NCBI GenBank assembly: GCA_029962745.1
Contig: CM057162.1
Coordinates: forward strand, 17,286,282-17,350,281
Source of the DNA: Echinometra lucunter
Taxonomy: Eukaryota > Echinodermata > Echinoidea > Camarodonta > Echinometridae
Reading direction: 5' to 3'
DNA: 64,000 bases
Position numbers and translations under genes: made by a program
Part shown: positions 1-11,721 of the stretch, one piece after another
How the letters are laid out: each line of letters opens with the position of its first letter
Position numbering within the stretch: the stretch's first letter is position 1
Notes under the pieces: generated by a model
The model's input: the letters and a program-made list of their open reading frames with translations, nothing else
Told to the model about the DNA's origin: nothing
The model's database searches: none

Positions 1-235
1 GTCGGAGCTTCCGCGCTTTGCGCAGGAGGGGGGAAACTCCCCCCTCCCTGCACCCTCCGCCCTAGGGAGCACTACCGTCCTCCTAAAATGAAATCCTAGT
101 TACGCCGCAGAAGATAGACTTTATTACCGACAACTAACAATTCAAAGAAACGTCGGAGCTTCCGCGCTTCGCGCGGGAGGGGGGAAAATCCCCCCTCCCT
201 GCACCCTCCCCTCTAGGGAGCACTACATTGGCGTA
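1..235. repeat. Direct repeat of a GC-rich block, spaced 150 bp
   Basis: A block beginning GTCGGAGCTTCCGCGCTT starts at position 1 and again at 151. Each copy is followed by a purine/pyrimidine run (GGAGGGGGGAAA..CCCCCCTCCCTGCACCCTCC) that can form a hairpin. The adjoining GGAGCACTACCGTCCTCC segment at about 66 recurs at about 716. No coding potential is seen. It looks like the edge of a repeat family cut by the window start. Confidence 0.7.
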
Positions 236-403
236 AATGCCGGGGTTGGTGATCTATCACCCCCACTTGGGGGAGAAGGGGGATGGTGTGTACAAATTTC
301 CCCCCAGGCACACTTTTTCAGGTAGACAATATATTTTAGTATCAGTTAGTAAAAATTCTGAATATCTATCATAAACAACCATCATATTTTAGAATTTCTA
401 TTT

Positions 404-640
404 GAAAATGCTATTGAAAACAAAAAAGTGGTTATTTTAGCTCGCTCGCTTCGCTCGCTCGTCAAAATGTTAGGGTTTCCATCCGAAAATGCGATCAAAA
501 TCGAGAAAAGTGGTTATATTTGGCTCGCTCGCTTCGCTCTTTCGTCATATTTTAAAATTTTTATTCGAAAATGCGATTCAGAACCGGAAAAGTGGTTATT
601 TTCTGCTCGCTCGCTTCGCTCGCTCGCAAAATAGATATCA
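404..640. repeat. Three-copy tandem repeat of about 82 bp
   Basis: Units begin GAAAATGC at 404, 485 and 567. Each contains AAGTGGTTAT followed by a GCTCGCTCGCTTCGCT palindromic core. Short open frames here in several phases simply follow the repeat and are not genes. Confidence 0.75.
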
Positions 641-1136
641 AAATGTGTGTGAGAGGGAAAAAAATCGTTAAAAAAGTTTTTCATCCCCCACTCCTCAAAT
701 TGGATTTACGCCGGTGGAGCACTACCGTCCTCCTAAAATGCAGTCAGAGCTACGCCACAGATTCTAGACATAGACTAGTTACCGGGAAATTTTTGGCTCT
801 GCCCCCCCTGATAACAGGTACCTGTTACGCCCCTGCCCATCAATGGACATTATATATGAGAAAGTACAAAAAACTTAATTGAATTGTAAAGTTTAACGTC
901 AAAATGACGGATTTTCTTTTTTTTCAGGTAAGGGCATGGGTTTACATGGAATGTAAGGGAAATGTTCCCTTCTTGTCATGTCTCGATTGAGGAAATTATA
1001 CTCCCTTTCGATTGTTAATGGTATAGAAAAGTGTAAAAAGATGTCGAGAATTTCACAATATGTCATGTAATATAAAGATGCGCGCGAGTGGGATAATCTC
1101 CCAAAAGGAGCGCGAAGGAATTGATATGCAGGGTTT

Positions 1137-1171
<35 letters not shown>

Positions 1172-1560
1172 TTTGTTTTTTTTCAATTCAATTCTTTTAT
1201 TTCGCAAAATAAAATTAAAATACATTATAATATTACAATAACATAAAATGCATATATACAATATTCTGCGGGGATTTCCTCGAAGGTTAAAAACCTGTAA
1301 TTTAGGATCGCCCATGTATAGTACAATGAAAAATATACAAATATTATACTAACAATACAGCAAGAAAACAATTTGAAAGAGAGACACATAAATAACAATT
1401 TAACGAGAAAGGAAACGAAAGGAGAAAGGGGATGGGGGATATGTAGCGTAATAATGAATTAACTGTGTTGATTAATAATTATTCACTAATAAGATCTTGT
1501 ACTGCTTCCTAAAAGAAGATAGAAATTGCGATTTTTCTTATATCATGGGGGTATCGTGTT

Positions 1561-2073
1561 TCAGTGTTTAGGACCTAGGTAACTTATTGATTTAGCTTCA
1601 AAACTTGTTTTTACAGACCATAAATGGAATCTATTTGAAGATCTTGTATTATAATTATGAACTTGACTGTTATATTGAAAAAGATGTGAAAATGGGGAAG
1701 GTAATAAGCCATTTTTATATTTATACATGAAAGTTGCTATTTCTTGTTTGTTTATATCATATATGGTTAATAATGATAATTTCTTAAAGATAGGTGCAGA
1801 TGGAGCTAAATAGTGTGAATTATTAACTATTCTTAAACATCTCTTCTGAACTTTGAATAATGAGTCTAATTCAGTATGTGATGCATTTGTAGCCCAAACA
1901 ATATTACAATATTTCAGATATGGGAAAATAATGGAATGGTATAAAGTTACTAAATTTTCTGGTAATAAGCTGTATCTTAGTTTATTCATTAAGCTGGTAT
2001 TTATGTTAACTTTACGTAAAACATTTGAAATATGTTCCTTAAATCCCATGTAATTATCCAATATCACACCCAA
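1561..2073 (-). pseudogene. LINE ORF2 C-terminal region, fragment
   Basis: This 170-residue open stretch carries the usual post-RT sequence of jockey/CR1-group proteins: LGVILDNYM-type start, HISNVLRKVN, SIIFPYLKYCNIVWA, LFKVQKRCLRIV and a YNTRSSNRFHL segment near the end. It follows the RT region in order on the minus strand and is separated from it by frame breaks. Confidence 0.75.
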
Positions 2074-2289
2074 AAAATTAACAGAGTTGCTAAATTGAAT
2101 ACGTTTGTTATCAATATAAATGTTAAGGTTATCATTATTGTTTGAGGGACAACTTATGCTAGCTGTGTTTGTGATATTAGTTTCTATATGAGTTTTAGCT
2201 TTTCGAAAAAAAATACATTTAGTTTTATCAACATTAAGGGATAACTTATTTGCTTTTAACCAGTCAGATATTTTATCAAATTCATTATT

Positions 2290-3552
2290 AAAACGCGAAC
2301 AGTATTAATTAAAGTGTTAGACGAAAAAAATACACTAGTGTCGTCAGCAAATTGATAGAAGGTTTATAAGGTAGATGATTCTGAAAGGTCGTTTATGTAT
2401 AAAAGAAAAAGCAAGGGGCCCAATATTGATCCTTGAGGTACCCCAATAGAGACATTTAAAGAAGAAGATAAAACACCGTGGACAAAAGTGTGTTGGACTC
2501 TACTTGAAAGATAATCCCTAAACCAATCTAATGCTATTCCTCTTATGCCATATCGATATAATTTGAATAAAAGAATTGAGTGATCCATGGAATCGAATGC
2601 TTTAGATAAATCTAAGAAAACGCCTATTATGTGTTCATTTGCTTGAAATGATCGTAGTATTATTTGTTGGACTTTTAAAAGAATATGTTCACATGAATAA
2701 CTGGGTCTAAATCCATATTGGCTATCACTGAAGATATTATTGTTATTTAGAAACTTATTTAATCGGTAATACATAAGTCGCTCTAATAATTTAGAAAAAC
2801 ACGGTAATAGAGAGATGGGTCTATAGTTGTTAAATTTGCCAGTATCATCTTTTTTATAAACGGGGATTACTTTAGATTCTTTAAGTTTAGGGGGTACTTT
2901 ACCAGATATAAATGACAGATTGAATACATGAACTAAGGGCAAGACAATGGCATGAATAATACGTTTGACAATTCTACAGCTTACATGATCAATTCCACAA
3001 CTTGCATTACTTCTAAGATATTTACTTACATTGATTAATTCAATCATATTTACAGGAGATAAAAATAATGAATTAACAACACTTGTTTGACAATAGAATT
3101 GATAAGAATGAATAGGATGTGGTATTGAGTCACTAATAAATTTTCCAATGTTTGTGAAATAATTATTAAACTGATTTGCTATTTCTAAAGGTTCTGTAAA
3201 TAATTGTCCGTTACTCTCAAAAATTGTAGGAATTTGACTTTTCTTTTTACCCAATAGTTCGTTTATTGTTTTCCAGGTCTTTTGTATATATTCTTGCCCG
3301 GCTTTACGAAGAGAGTTAACAACTTTATTTCTGATTTTTTTAAAATTTTCTTTCATCATTTAAAGATCGACTTAAACAATACTTTTTAAAACATTTATTC
3401 TTTTTTCTGATCATTCTCAGGATTCTATTATTGACCCATGGTTTCTTGTTTTTACTTCTCCTTTTCTTTGTAACAATAGGAAAATGCGTTTCATATAATT
3501 TGAGGAAAATGTTAATAAACAATGTGTAAGCTGAGTCGGCTTCCATACACAT
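2290..3552 (-). pseudogene. LINE reverse transcriptase domain, broken
   Basis: The linker after the endonuclease (KKRRSKNKKPWVNN) lies at 3340-3552 and the RT palm at 2364-3359, joined by a frameshift near 3350. Conserved RT blocks are visible: ESKVIPVYKKDD, NYRPISLLPCFSKLLERL, QYGFRPSYSCEHI, FLDLSKAFDSMDHS and GVPQGSILGP. A TAA at about 2364 stops the frame just before the catalytic QFADDTSVF. The catalytic motif itself is preserved downstream of that stop. Confidence 0.88.
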
Positions 3553-4564
3553 AAGTACGTTACTCCAATCAACATTACATAATTAAAAAAAAATCTATTA
3601 ATTGCTACGTCGTTGATTTTCCTAATAGTATAAGTTTGAGTTGTTTCATCTTTACAAACACCCTTCTTGCAGCAGAAAATTGGCATATGATCTTTAATTG
3701 AAGTATATAATACACCAGATATGATATCATTTTCATTCGTCAGTATATTATTTATAATAGAAGCAGAGAATTTGGTTATACGGGTGGGTAAATTAACTTT
3801 AATATAAAAACCATGTGACGCAATTATATTCATTATATTGATAATCTTATTTGAAGTCATTTTTAATAAATCGATATTATAGTCTCCTAGTATATAAATT
3901 TGTTTGTTTTCTTTTGAAAGTTGTTGCAGTAATTTATCAAAATACGTCATATATAGATCCAAATTAGACTTCGGGGGCCTGTAGATTACTCCAACAACTA
4001 TACTCTTTACTCGAGGCATATTAATTTCAGCAAATATTGTTTCATAAGAAGAGCAAGTTGGATTCAGATCATTCCGCAAACGATAATGTAACTTTTCATC
4101 TAAAAATATTCCTACTCCTCCTCCTTTACCATCTTCCCTGTTCCTGTTGATAAATCTATACCCATCAACATAAAGCAATTTTCATTTTCTGCATTTAACC
4201 AAGTTTCCGTTTTACCAATAGCGGAAAAATCGTGGGAGATATTATTCAAATAGGCAGAAATCTGATCAAAATTTCTGGCCATACTCCTGGAGTTAAAATG
4301 TATAGCACTGAACTGTACTAAGTTTGGATCTACAGACTCTTAAAATTCGTTTTCTAGATAATACTTACAATTATCTTTATCTAGATCATCAAAATCGGTT
4401 TCCAGAATTGGAATTGAATCATTTATTTTTAATTCTTCGCTTAGGTCATTCAAATCATTGCATGTGATATAGTTTTTGTTTACTTGATCAACTGAGACAC
4501 AGTTAAAGAATTCTTCATTATTGACAGAATAAAAGGACAGGACAGAACACAAGTTACGAGACAT
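3417..4564 (-). pseudogene. LINE apurinic-type endonuclease region, broken
   Basis: A start at 4564 gives a 74-residue acidic leader ending at an in-frame TAA (4340-4342). The same frame then continues into an EEP endonuclease start (IHFNSRSM, then ETWLNAEN). After a frame change near 4178 it shows the later EEP motifs GVIYRPP, ILGDYNIDLL and SIKDHMP. The enzyme would nick target DNA to prime reverse transcription. At least one stop and one frameshift make this copy non-functional. Confidence 0.8.
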
Positions 4565-4592
4565 GTTCGTGCAGAGAGAAACTACTGCACAA

Positions 4593-4673
4593 AACCCCTG
4601 ATCAGGGGTTCTTTCGTTGCTTGCGCAGAGTAAAAACCCTGATCAGGAGTTTATAGCCCCTGATCAGTGGTTT
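4593..4673. repeat. Three near-palindromic CCCCTGATCAGGGG boxes
   Basis: An 18-bp perfect palindrome (AACCCCTGATCAGGGGTT) lies at 4593-4610. Two variants with one or two changes lie at about 4634-4652 and 4655-4673. They sit immediately upstream of the minus-strand LINE leader, so they may belong to its 5' UTR or promoter, or to the flanking DNA. Confidence 0.7.
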
Positions 4674-4699
4674 GAGGGTATTTTGGAACACTTCGCCTT

Positions 4700-6702
4700 C
4701 CATTGCCGTGAGATCCTACAGGCTTATATCATTGATCCTATCTCCCCAAATCACAGAAGATAGCAACCCCGTAAAGGTAACGAGGCTAATGCATTAATAC
4801 TCTATGGTAAAATAGCTATAAAGTACCCTTTCATCCATTTTATTCCCGATCATTTTGTATTCACCTGATTGTCCCCTGGGATGGTTATGTTTGCATTATA
4901 AATGAAGCTAACCGTAATTTTCCTTGTCACATTCATAATTTTGGTTACCAATGAAACAGTTTTGAGTAAATGCTATTTTTGTAGGGGGGGGGGGGGAGAC
5001 CAATGTAGAACATTTTCACTTCAAAACTTCATCATTATATCGAAGAGCGACGTTATTCAGAATTTATGATTTTATGTGCCCCAACTATAACATGCCATGT
5101 GAAGTTTAAGGTCATTTCACTGTAGTAGAGATTCTTAACCAGGAAATCAATTTTTTCCTTGCCTAATGTATATTTCCTACAAGGTTCATGCATTTAGTTC
5201 AATCATATTACTTGGTTTATTTCATTTTCCCTGTTCCTCCCATTTTTTGTTGAAAAATTGTCCCCTTTACAAAATAACTTTTTTTTTTGGTATTATATAC
5301 CAATCTTCTTTCACATTGAGAGTTGTCGGATATCCCCAACATTCCTAATGTTGAAATAAAGGTACTTTGCATAAGTACATGCAACATGAAGGTTGGAAGG
5401 ACGATTTTTTTTTCTCTCTCAAAATTTTCTTTGGAACGTATTTTATGAATTCTGGTACTTGTCTTTATCAAAAGCAAATTGTCGTGTGAAACAAATACCA
5501 AACTAGTCATCCAAGAACCCCTGTATTCTGAGCTATACCAAGTTACCTACAGTTCCCCTTATGGCTGCAAGGACATGTTTTATCATCTATTCGTTAAAAT
5601 ATTTTGACTACCTTCAATCATTTTTTCCTTTTTCTTCCATAGACAAAGATAATATACCCAGACCCTCTCTGTTCCGACCTAGCCTCACTTACACGTGGCG
5701 ACATAAGATCCTCGAGAGAACAGCAATGGCGTACAGGACAAAAAGTAGACAAAAAGTAGAAAAATTGCTCTGAATAAGATAAGCAGACGACCGAAATAAA
5801 ACTACTATCATTCAACAATGCTTGGTTTCAAAATAACATAAACATTATCAGCAATCATTTATTAGATTATATGTTTAAATCAAGTTTGGAAAAATAAATG
5901 TTCTTTGTATATCAAGGGATAATTATACGCAGAATAAGTCTAATACCTCCGGGTTCCAGTTATTATCACATTTAAAAGTCTATGAGAGTTCTACACAGTG
6001 AAGGTGGTTCTCTGTTCCGTGGACACGGTATCGGCCGTCACAGCTTCTTAGATTACGGCGCGGTTTAACTTCGATGTAGGGTATTTCATATGGGCCGGAT
6101 GTCGGGTACTTCCGATGTGTCGGATATTTTGCTGGAGTCTGAAGATACAGTGCAGCAACTGAGTGCTACTAAAGGCTACCTCTACGATACTTCTGGATGG
6201 CACTAGGATGCCTCAATTAGGATGCGACTGCATTTTGAAAATTAATAAACAGGACATCTTCTAATCTCTTTGCCTAAATAACTAACAAAGTTAACATCAA
6301 TTACATTTATATCCTTACAAGTATTACTATCTTCATCCATCAGAGAAAGAACCATCGTCCCTAAATGAATAGCATCAGCAATAGAATAAACTTTTCAACT
6401 CCTTAATAACATTCGACAAAAATCTTACATGAGCCCAAAATGAAATGTATGGGTAGCAGTTAATATGAATTCAATTAATCACTAGTCTTTCTTCAACAAT
6501 TTCTCTGCACACAAATTTTACGATATTAAGTATGGTATCCAATAATATATTTGAACACATTTATACTGACCTATGCCTTTTATTCTGCCTCGAAAAAAAA
6601 CCCAACATTATAATTTAATATATCGTTACAGTATTTTAACTTCACTGAACAAATCTGTTTAGATAATGCAATCATACTAAATAGCAAATTTAATTTCACA
6701 AC
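4700..6702. other. No gene recognised; AT-rich unique-looking DNA
   Basis: I see only short open frames without recognisable domains, a poly-G run at about 4985 and ordinary AT-rich sequence. A more GC-rich patch at 6005-6230 has no identifiable coding or repeat signature. Confidence 0.5.
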
Positions 6703-6747
6703 TCTTCTCTTCTTCTTCTTCTTCCTCTTCTTCTTCTTCTTCTCCTT

Positions 6748-6777
<30 letters not shown>
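6703..6777. repeat. (CTT)n microsatellite
   Basis: Nearly pure CTT repeats with a few TCC interruptions. Confidence 0.95.
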
Positions 6778-6778
<1 letters not shown>

Positions 6779-7195
6779 TTTTGCGGTTTATACAGAATAA
6801 AATATTTCCAATACTTCCTGATCCAGTCTTGACTGTAGTTCGGCCTCGGCGTTCTGTATCACGGCCAACTATATCGCCTAATATAGAACGGGGATCCCTG
6901 GCCCAACACCTCTCGTGACGTGCACTCTCGTCTCAGACACTTCCGGACAACCTTCCTCAGACGCATCCTGAAATGCTCTGCCCTTCTCTCTTTCGCTTCA
7001 TCACGAATCTCCTAACCAATCACGCTTTCACTATTCCCCAACTTATTATTGTTTCCTAGTGACACTCACACAATGCTTGACCACACTCCGGTGCTTATAG
7101 CGGTACGCAGTCCTCATGCAAGGCACGCATTTTTTTGCTTGCAGGTGTAATTTCAATTAGTCAACAATCTGACATTCAAAAACACAGACAAAAAA
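6778..7195. other. No gene recognised, left flank of gap
   Basis: Moderately GC-rich sequence without an open frame or recognisable repeat, running into the assembly gap. It shows no similarity to the Ig units to the right. Confidence 0.5.
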
Positions 7196-7695
7196 NNNNN
7201 NNNNNNNNNNNNNNNNNNNNNNNNNNNNNNNNNNNNNNNNNNNNNNNNNNNNNNNNNNNNNNNNNNNNNNNNNNNNNNNNNNNNNNNNNNNNNNNNNNNN
7301 NNNNNNNNNNNNNNNNNNNNNNNNNNNNNNNNNNNNNNNNNNNNNNNNNNNNNNNNNNNNNNNNNNNNNNNNNNNNNNNNNNNNNNNNNNNNNNNNNNNN
7401 NNNNNNNNNNNNNNNNNNNNNNNNNNNNNNNNNNNNNNNNNNNNNNNNNNNNNNNNNNNNNNNNNNNNNNNNNNNNNNNNNNNNNNNNNNNNNNNNNNNN
7501 NNNNNNNNNNNNNNNNNNNNNNNNNNNNNNNNNNNNNNNNNNNNNNNNNNNNNNNNNNNNNNNNNNNNNNNNNNNNNNNNNNNNNNNNNNNNNNNNNNNN
7601 NNNNNNNNNNNNNNNNNNNNNNNNNNNNNNNNNNNNNNNNNNNNNNNNNNNNNNNNNNNNNNNNNNNNNNNNNNNNNNNNNNNNNNNNNNNNNNN
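7196..7695. other. Assembly gap (500 N)
   Basis: Exactly 500 N, the same length as the second gap, so it is a placeholder of unknown true size. The base right of the gap aligns with 62671, just after the Ig3 exon of unit 7, so Ig3 of unit 1 probably lies in the gap. Confidence 0.98.
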
Positions 7696-7940
7696 ATTTC
7701 ATGTAGAGTAAAAGTATATGATTAAATTTCTGTTCAAGAATGACAAGAAAATTGAATCGAAACGATAAGAAAAGATATGTTATGTGCATTTCATCACTGG
7801 GAAACGATTAAATGATTTATTTATCTATTTTTTTTCTTTTTACACTATTGTCTTATCCATTTTATCTCTATAATATTCCGTTTTACTTTTACATTCATTA
7901 AGTTCTCAAATACTTGTTATAATTATAAAAAAGAATAAAA

Positions 7941-8059
7941 GCCCATTAGATAATGTTACCATGATGAGACCAGACGATCCTGAAGACGTTATCACTGATG
8001 TAAGCAGAGCAAAGAAGAGAAACCATGATGCACTTCTTCTCTCTTCTGGGATCACCACG
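7941..8059 (+). pseudogene. Ig unit 1, Ig4 exon remnant
   Basis: This corresponds to the Ig4 exon of unit 7 at 62911 and unit 3 at 28234 (DNVTMIRP followed by DPEDV). An indel at the splice acceptor shifts the start. The cysteine codon seen in units 3 and 7 (VSC) is lost here (GTAAGCAGAGC instead of GTAAGCTGCAGA). The exon is then cut by the antisense LINE fragment. It cannot make an Ig domain. Confidence 0.65.
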
Positions 8060-8576
8060 CCTAAAAAGGTACAGATTAACTTAGTTTGTCCCAGTCCAGT
8101 GGTGGATGCATTGCATCGCACAGGGGCCAGAGCTGCCAGATCTTCTTGGGTGCAAGGCGCTGGTAGAAGTGGGCAGACAATGAGATGTTGCATAATCTGC
8201 TCTTCTCCACTATGTCCACGCAGGAAGGTGATGTCATCACTTACACTATGCCCCCACTTTGCTAGGTTGGTTCTGCAGCGGCCGACAGCAGTTCGTAGTC
8301 GGTTGCAGCAAGACGGAAAGACCCATGCCTCGCTGGCACCAGAGGATAGAGTTTTCTTTGTATGTGGTGCGTGAGTAAGACGTTCAGTCCGCTGGTTGTC
8401 GGGGCTTTTGTTCGGTGCCTCCACAGAATGCGTAATACCGTGCCTAGATTGCAGCCTCTTTGTTGTTGGTTCATAATTGAAAAGAGGGTGGAGAGGGTCA
8501 TTTTCCTGTTTCAGTTTTTCCTCCTGAGATGTGACAGTCTACGAATGCTAGGGGGAGCGATCTCACTCCGCAGGTA

Positions 8577-9752
8577 CACACAAAAAATGAGAACTGCTTT
8601 CTGCGAGTAAAATCATGTCATATTCATGAAGTTGAGTGATTTTATTCAGAAAAGATATATTTTTACTCGTGTATCTGTGTATTTGTTATGCTATGAAGAA
8701 ATCGACACATCTTGTGCGTTTTAAGAGGGTTTATCACATAATAATTTAGTTCGTTGAGTCTCTTTTACTCACTGAAGTACATACAAAATAGATATTGGAT
8801 GAGTATTTGCATACCTTAGTGACCGAATGAGGAAATATACTCACAACTAAGTAAAGTGGCTTTTCCCCATCCCTTCATGTCATAGACACTTTATTCGTTG
8901 GCTGAGTAAAAATGACAAACTCAGTCTCTTCGAGGTGAATGTACTAAGGTTAGGAGTAATCTTACTCTGTGCATGCGTACTCTATTGTTTTACATTTCAG
9001 TCGACTTTAACATGCGGATCCATCACATACACCATGCATGGACATAATTGTAAGTAAATTTGATTATTTTCATTTTGAATAAGTAAGTTTCAATATTACT
9101 ATAACAATATCCCTTTAGTTTTATAAAGATCTTTTCTAAAATTCAGTTTAGGCCTATGAAAGCCACACTGTAGTGATAAAATACTGCAGCCGTGAAAATG
9201 GTTAACGACCGAAGTGATGAAGGCAGGGAAGTCCCGGAGACGGAAGGCCTCGAGGAGTTTATGGAGAACTTACGAGGTTAAGACGGGAGCGAACCGTGGC
9301 CTTGGTCTTGCGCCTTGCGATCGTAGGACTTCTCTACCTTTGTCACTTTGGTCGTTGACAATTTCCACGGCTTCGATGTTTTATCACCATATTGTGGCCA
9401 TCATAGGTCTAAACTGAGTTTTAAAAAAGAACTTAATAAAACTAAAGGGATATTATTACAGTCATACTGAAGCTTACTTATTCAAAATTGAAAATATCAA
9501 ATTTACTCACTTTGAGTATCGGAAGCATTACTCATTAAACTAAGCAGAGCAATTTACTCAGAACATTAGGTTAAATGACACACCAACAAAAAAAAAATAC
9601 TCATTTGGTATGTCACTATAGTGGCAAATGAATAAAACTCACAGCTGTGCGTTTACAAACTAAATCTGATGAGTTAATGCACTCAACTATGTGTGTCACT
9701 ATAGTGGCAAATCAGGCTTTTGAGTAAAATCACCCAAATATTTTTTTGTGTG
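8577..9752. mobile_element. Non-autonomous TA-flanked DNA element with a large internal palindrome
   Basis: The homologous sequence at 63543-63550 lacks this 1176-bp block and reads straight through CAGGTAAAGC. The insert is flanked by TA on both sides (8575-8576 and 9753-9754) and ends in short inverted termini (CACACAAAAAA at the left, TTTTTTTGTGTG at the right). Duplication of TA is typical of Tc1/mariner-type integration, so a non-autonomous element of that group is the likeliest class. No transposase is encoded. GAGTAAAAT-like words recur in both arms. Confidence 0.8.
9045..9508. repeat. Long imperfect palindrome inside the TA-flanked element
   Basis: Sequence from about 9045 rightward (TAAGTAAATTTGATTATTTT, ATCCCTTTAGTTTTATAAAG, GTTAACGACCGAAGTGATGA) is matched in reverse complement from about 9508 leftward, with scattered mismatches. 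The two arms of about 200 bp meet near 9277, so the region can fold into one long hairpin. Confidence 0.8.
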
Positions 9753-10398
9753 TAAAGCTCCTCAACCTTTGTGGTCTTTATAGCAGCCAGTAAGAGCCTG
9801 ACATGAGAATTGAAAGCAAGGTCGATCTTGGTTGCATGAGCTGATATTCTCCACACAGTTGGCGCATACTCCTATAGTAGGGTAGCATGAATTAGCCAAG
9901 GCCGTTGTACGTGCCGTCTTAAGCCCCTTTCACAATTGGCGCCTCACTCGTGCGATAATTTTTTTTTTCGAAAATATTTTTTCCGTCCTGTTGTAGAAGT
10001 GTTGTCTTTGAGTCGCAAGCAATATATAAAATCGTACGAGAGGTGAACGACCACTGCACCAGGATACAACAGTCGTGAGACGTAATCGTGCGATTATTTT
10101 CATGTTTCCGGGTGCAACAGTCGTACAACGGCTGCAACGGTTGAACGATGATGCGACCAAGTCGCACGACATATGCGTTTTGTAGCGCCATATGTCGCGC
10201 GACCTAGCGACCCGTTGTACGACTACTACAACCGATCGTACAAGGCTACGACCCATTGTGCGACACACCGCACCACCTGTCGCGCGAGGTGTTGGCCTAT
10301 AAATACGACACGCGATGCGACTTTCTTCATTACAACCGCTGATGCCTGACGAGACGCTGCTACAGTGAACAAGACACAACCAAAATACAAGCATCGGC

Positions 10399-11721
10399 AT
10401 GGCCCCAAAGAAGTCAAGGAAAAAGAGGAAAAATCAGCCTGATGAGGAGGAAGGGCCCCAGCCTATACCCGTGGCCGAGGAGAAAAGATACTGCTTCTGT
10501 CATAGCTGGTGATGAGGGTGATGAATTTGGTGAAGCCCAGACCGAGGATGATGAAATGCTGCAGGAAGGGGGCCAAGATCCACCAGCCGCCGCCAGTGAT
10601 GAGAACAACGTGACAGATGGCCATGCTACCTGCGGTATCACCAAAGCCATGGAGCAGGAGCTGGCCGAGTTTTTCGCTGACAATGAGTTCATCTACGACA
10701 AGAGCAAGGTGGACTTCAAAAACTCTAAGAAGAAGGAGCGCAAGTACATGGAGATGGCGGAAAAGCTGGGAGTCACCGGTAAGTAGTAGCTGAAAAATAT
10801 GCACATTCCGATTTATTGATGATGTTTATTAGTTAAACATGCCAATTTTTTGGATGTTGACTAATGTCTTGCTTCTACATTTTGTATATTTTCAGTGGCC
10901 GACATCAGACTATGGTATAAAAGCCAGAGGACCATCCTGGGGAAGATGAAGACCGCTGGAAAGAAGAGTGGTCAGAAGGCCGTCGTCCTTACCCCCAGGC
11001 AGAGATGGGTTAATAACAACCTTGGTTTTCTGACGAAGCACATAGTCCATCGGTCACAGGGCTGCCAACTGGGCCACCTCAGTGGCCGAATTACTGAAGC
11101 CGCCTCCGACGAAGAGGGTTTAGATGAGGAGGGTCCAGATGACAGGTCTCCAGCCAGGGGGCTGCACCTCCCAAGAAGAGGCAGAAGAGGGGGTCGCCCA
11201 CCGATGTGGACAAGGCCCTCCTGGAATTCATCAGAACATCCACCGAGCAGACGGCCATCCGGAGCCAGGTGGATGCGGCACTCACCCAAGGCGCTGACGA
11301 GAGGCAGGCCTGGCTAGAATGGATGCTGCAGGCCAGGGACACTTTCAACTTGGTGAGCCGCTACCAGGATCGGGCGGACCACCTTTCCACCACCCCAGTA
11401 TCTCGCCCCAGCACTCCCCAGATGATCCAGCCACTCAGGCCTCAGTCAGCGCCGATCGGCTTCACCCAGGACGCTCCACCTGCTTCCTTCCTTGGGATGC
11501 TCGGGCCAAGCAGCACCTGGACCCCTCAGAACCCTCAGGGAGGATTTCAGCAGCCCAATTTACAGGCCCCCTTCCAGCAGCAGGCCCCCTTCCAGCAGCA
11601 GCACCCCCACTTCCAGCAAAAACAGCAGGCCCCCTTTCAGCAGCAGCAAGGAGGCAGCAACAGCGCCAACACATCAATCATCACCCAGTTGAACTTGTCA
11701 GATGAAGAAGATGAACAGTGA
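10399..11721 (+). pseudogene. Harbinger MADF/Myb-like DNA-binding protein, two frameshifts
   Basis: The ATG at 10399 opens a lysine-rich start (MAPKKSRKKRK). The frame must shift by one base near 10485 to reach an acidic linker and an ADF1-like domain (ELAEFFADNEFIYDKSKVDF). That domain continues across an intron with a GTAAGT donor at 10781 and an acceptor just before 10896 (ADIRLWYKSQRTILGKMKT). A second one-base shift in a C/G-rich run near 11157 leads into KKRQKRGSPTDVDKALLEFI, a helical segment and a Gln-rich tail with repeated PFQQQ. The stop is at 11719-11721. This partner normally helps the transposase bind DNA and enter the nucleus. The shifts could be decay or sequencing errors. Confidence 0.75.

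Larger units (their letters stand above)
1136..4575 (-). mobile_element. Decayed non-LTR retrotransposon (jockey/CR1-group LINE)
   Basis: Read on the minus strand, this is an endonuclease, reverse transcriptase and C-terminal region in the normal LINE order. It ends in a 3' tail (AATAAAAGAATTGAATTGAA, a CA-rich stretch, then a poly-A that appears as poly-T at about 1136-1158 on the plus strand). Several frameshifts and in-frame stops break the reading frame. The RT block order NYRPISLLP, FLDLSKAFDSMDHSILL, GVPQGSILGPLLFLLYINDL and QFADDTSVF is typical of the jockey/CR1 supergroup, including Daphne- and Crack-like families. The exact clade cannot be fixed without a tree. No target-site duplication was found. 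Confidence 0.9.

Noticed and set aside
7135..7789. Open frames spanning the first gap
   Set aside because: Almost entirely N; the same applies to frames across 61368-61867.
7961..8374. Plus-strand open frames of 137-138 residues at 7961-8374 and 62931-63347
   Set aside because: They start in the Ig4 remnant but are mostly the antisense of the LINE C-terminal region; similarity between them reflects segmental duplication.
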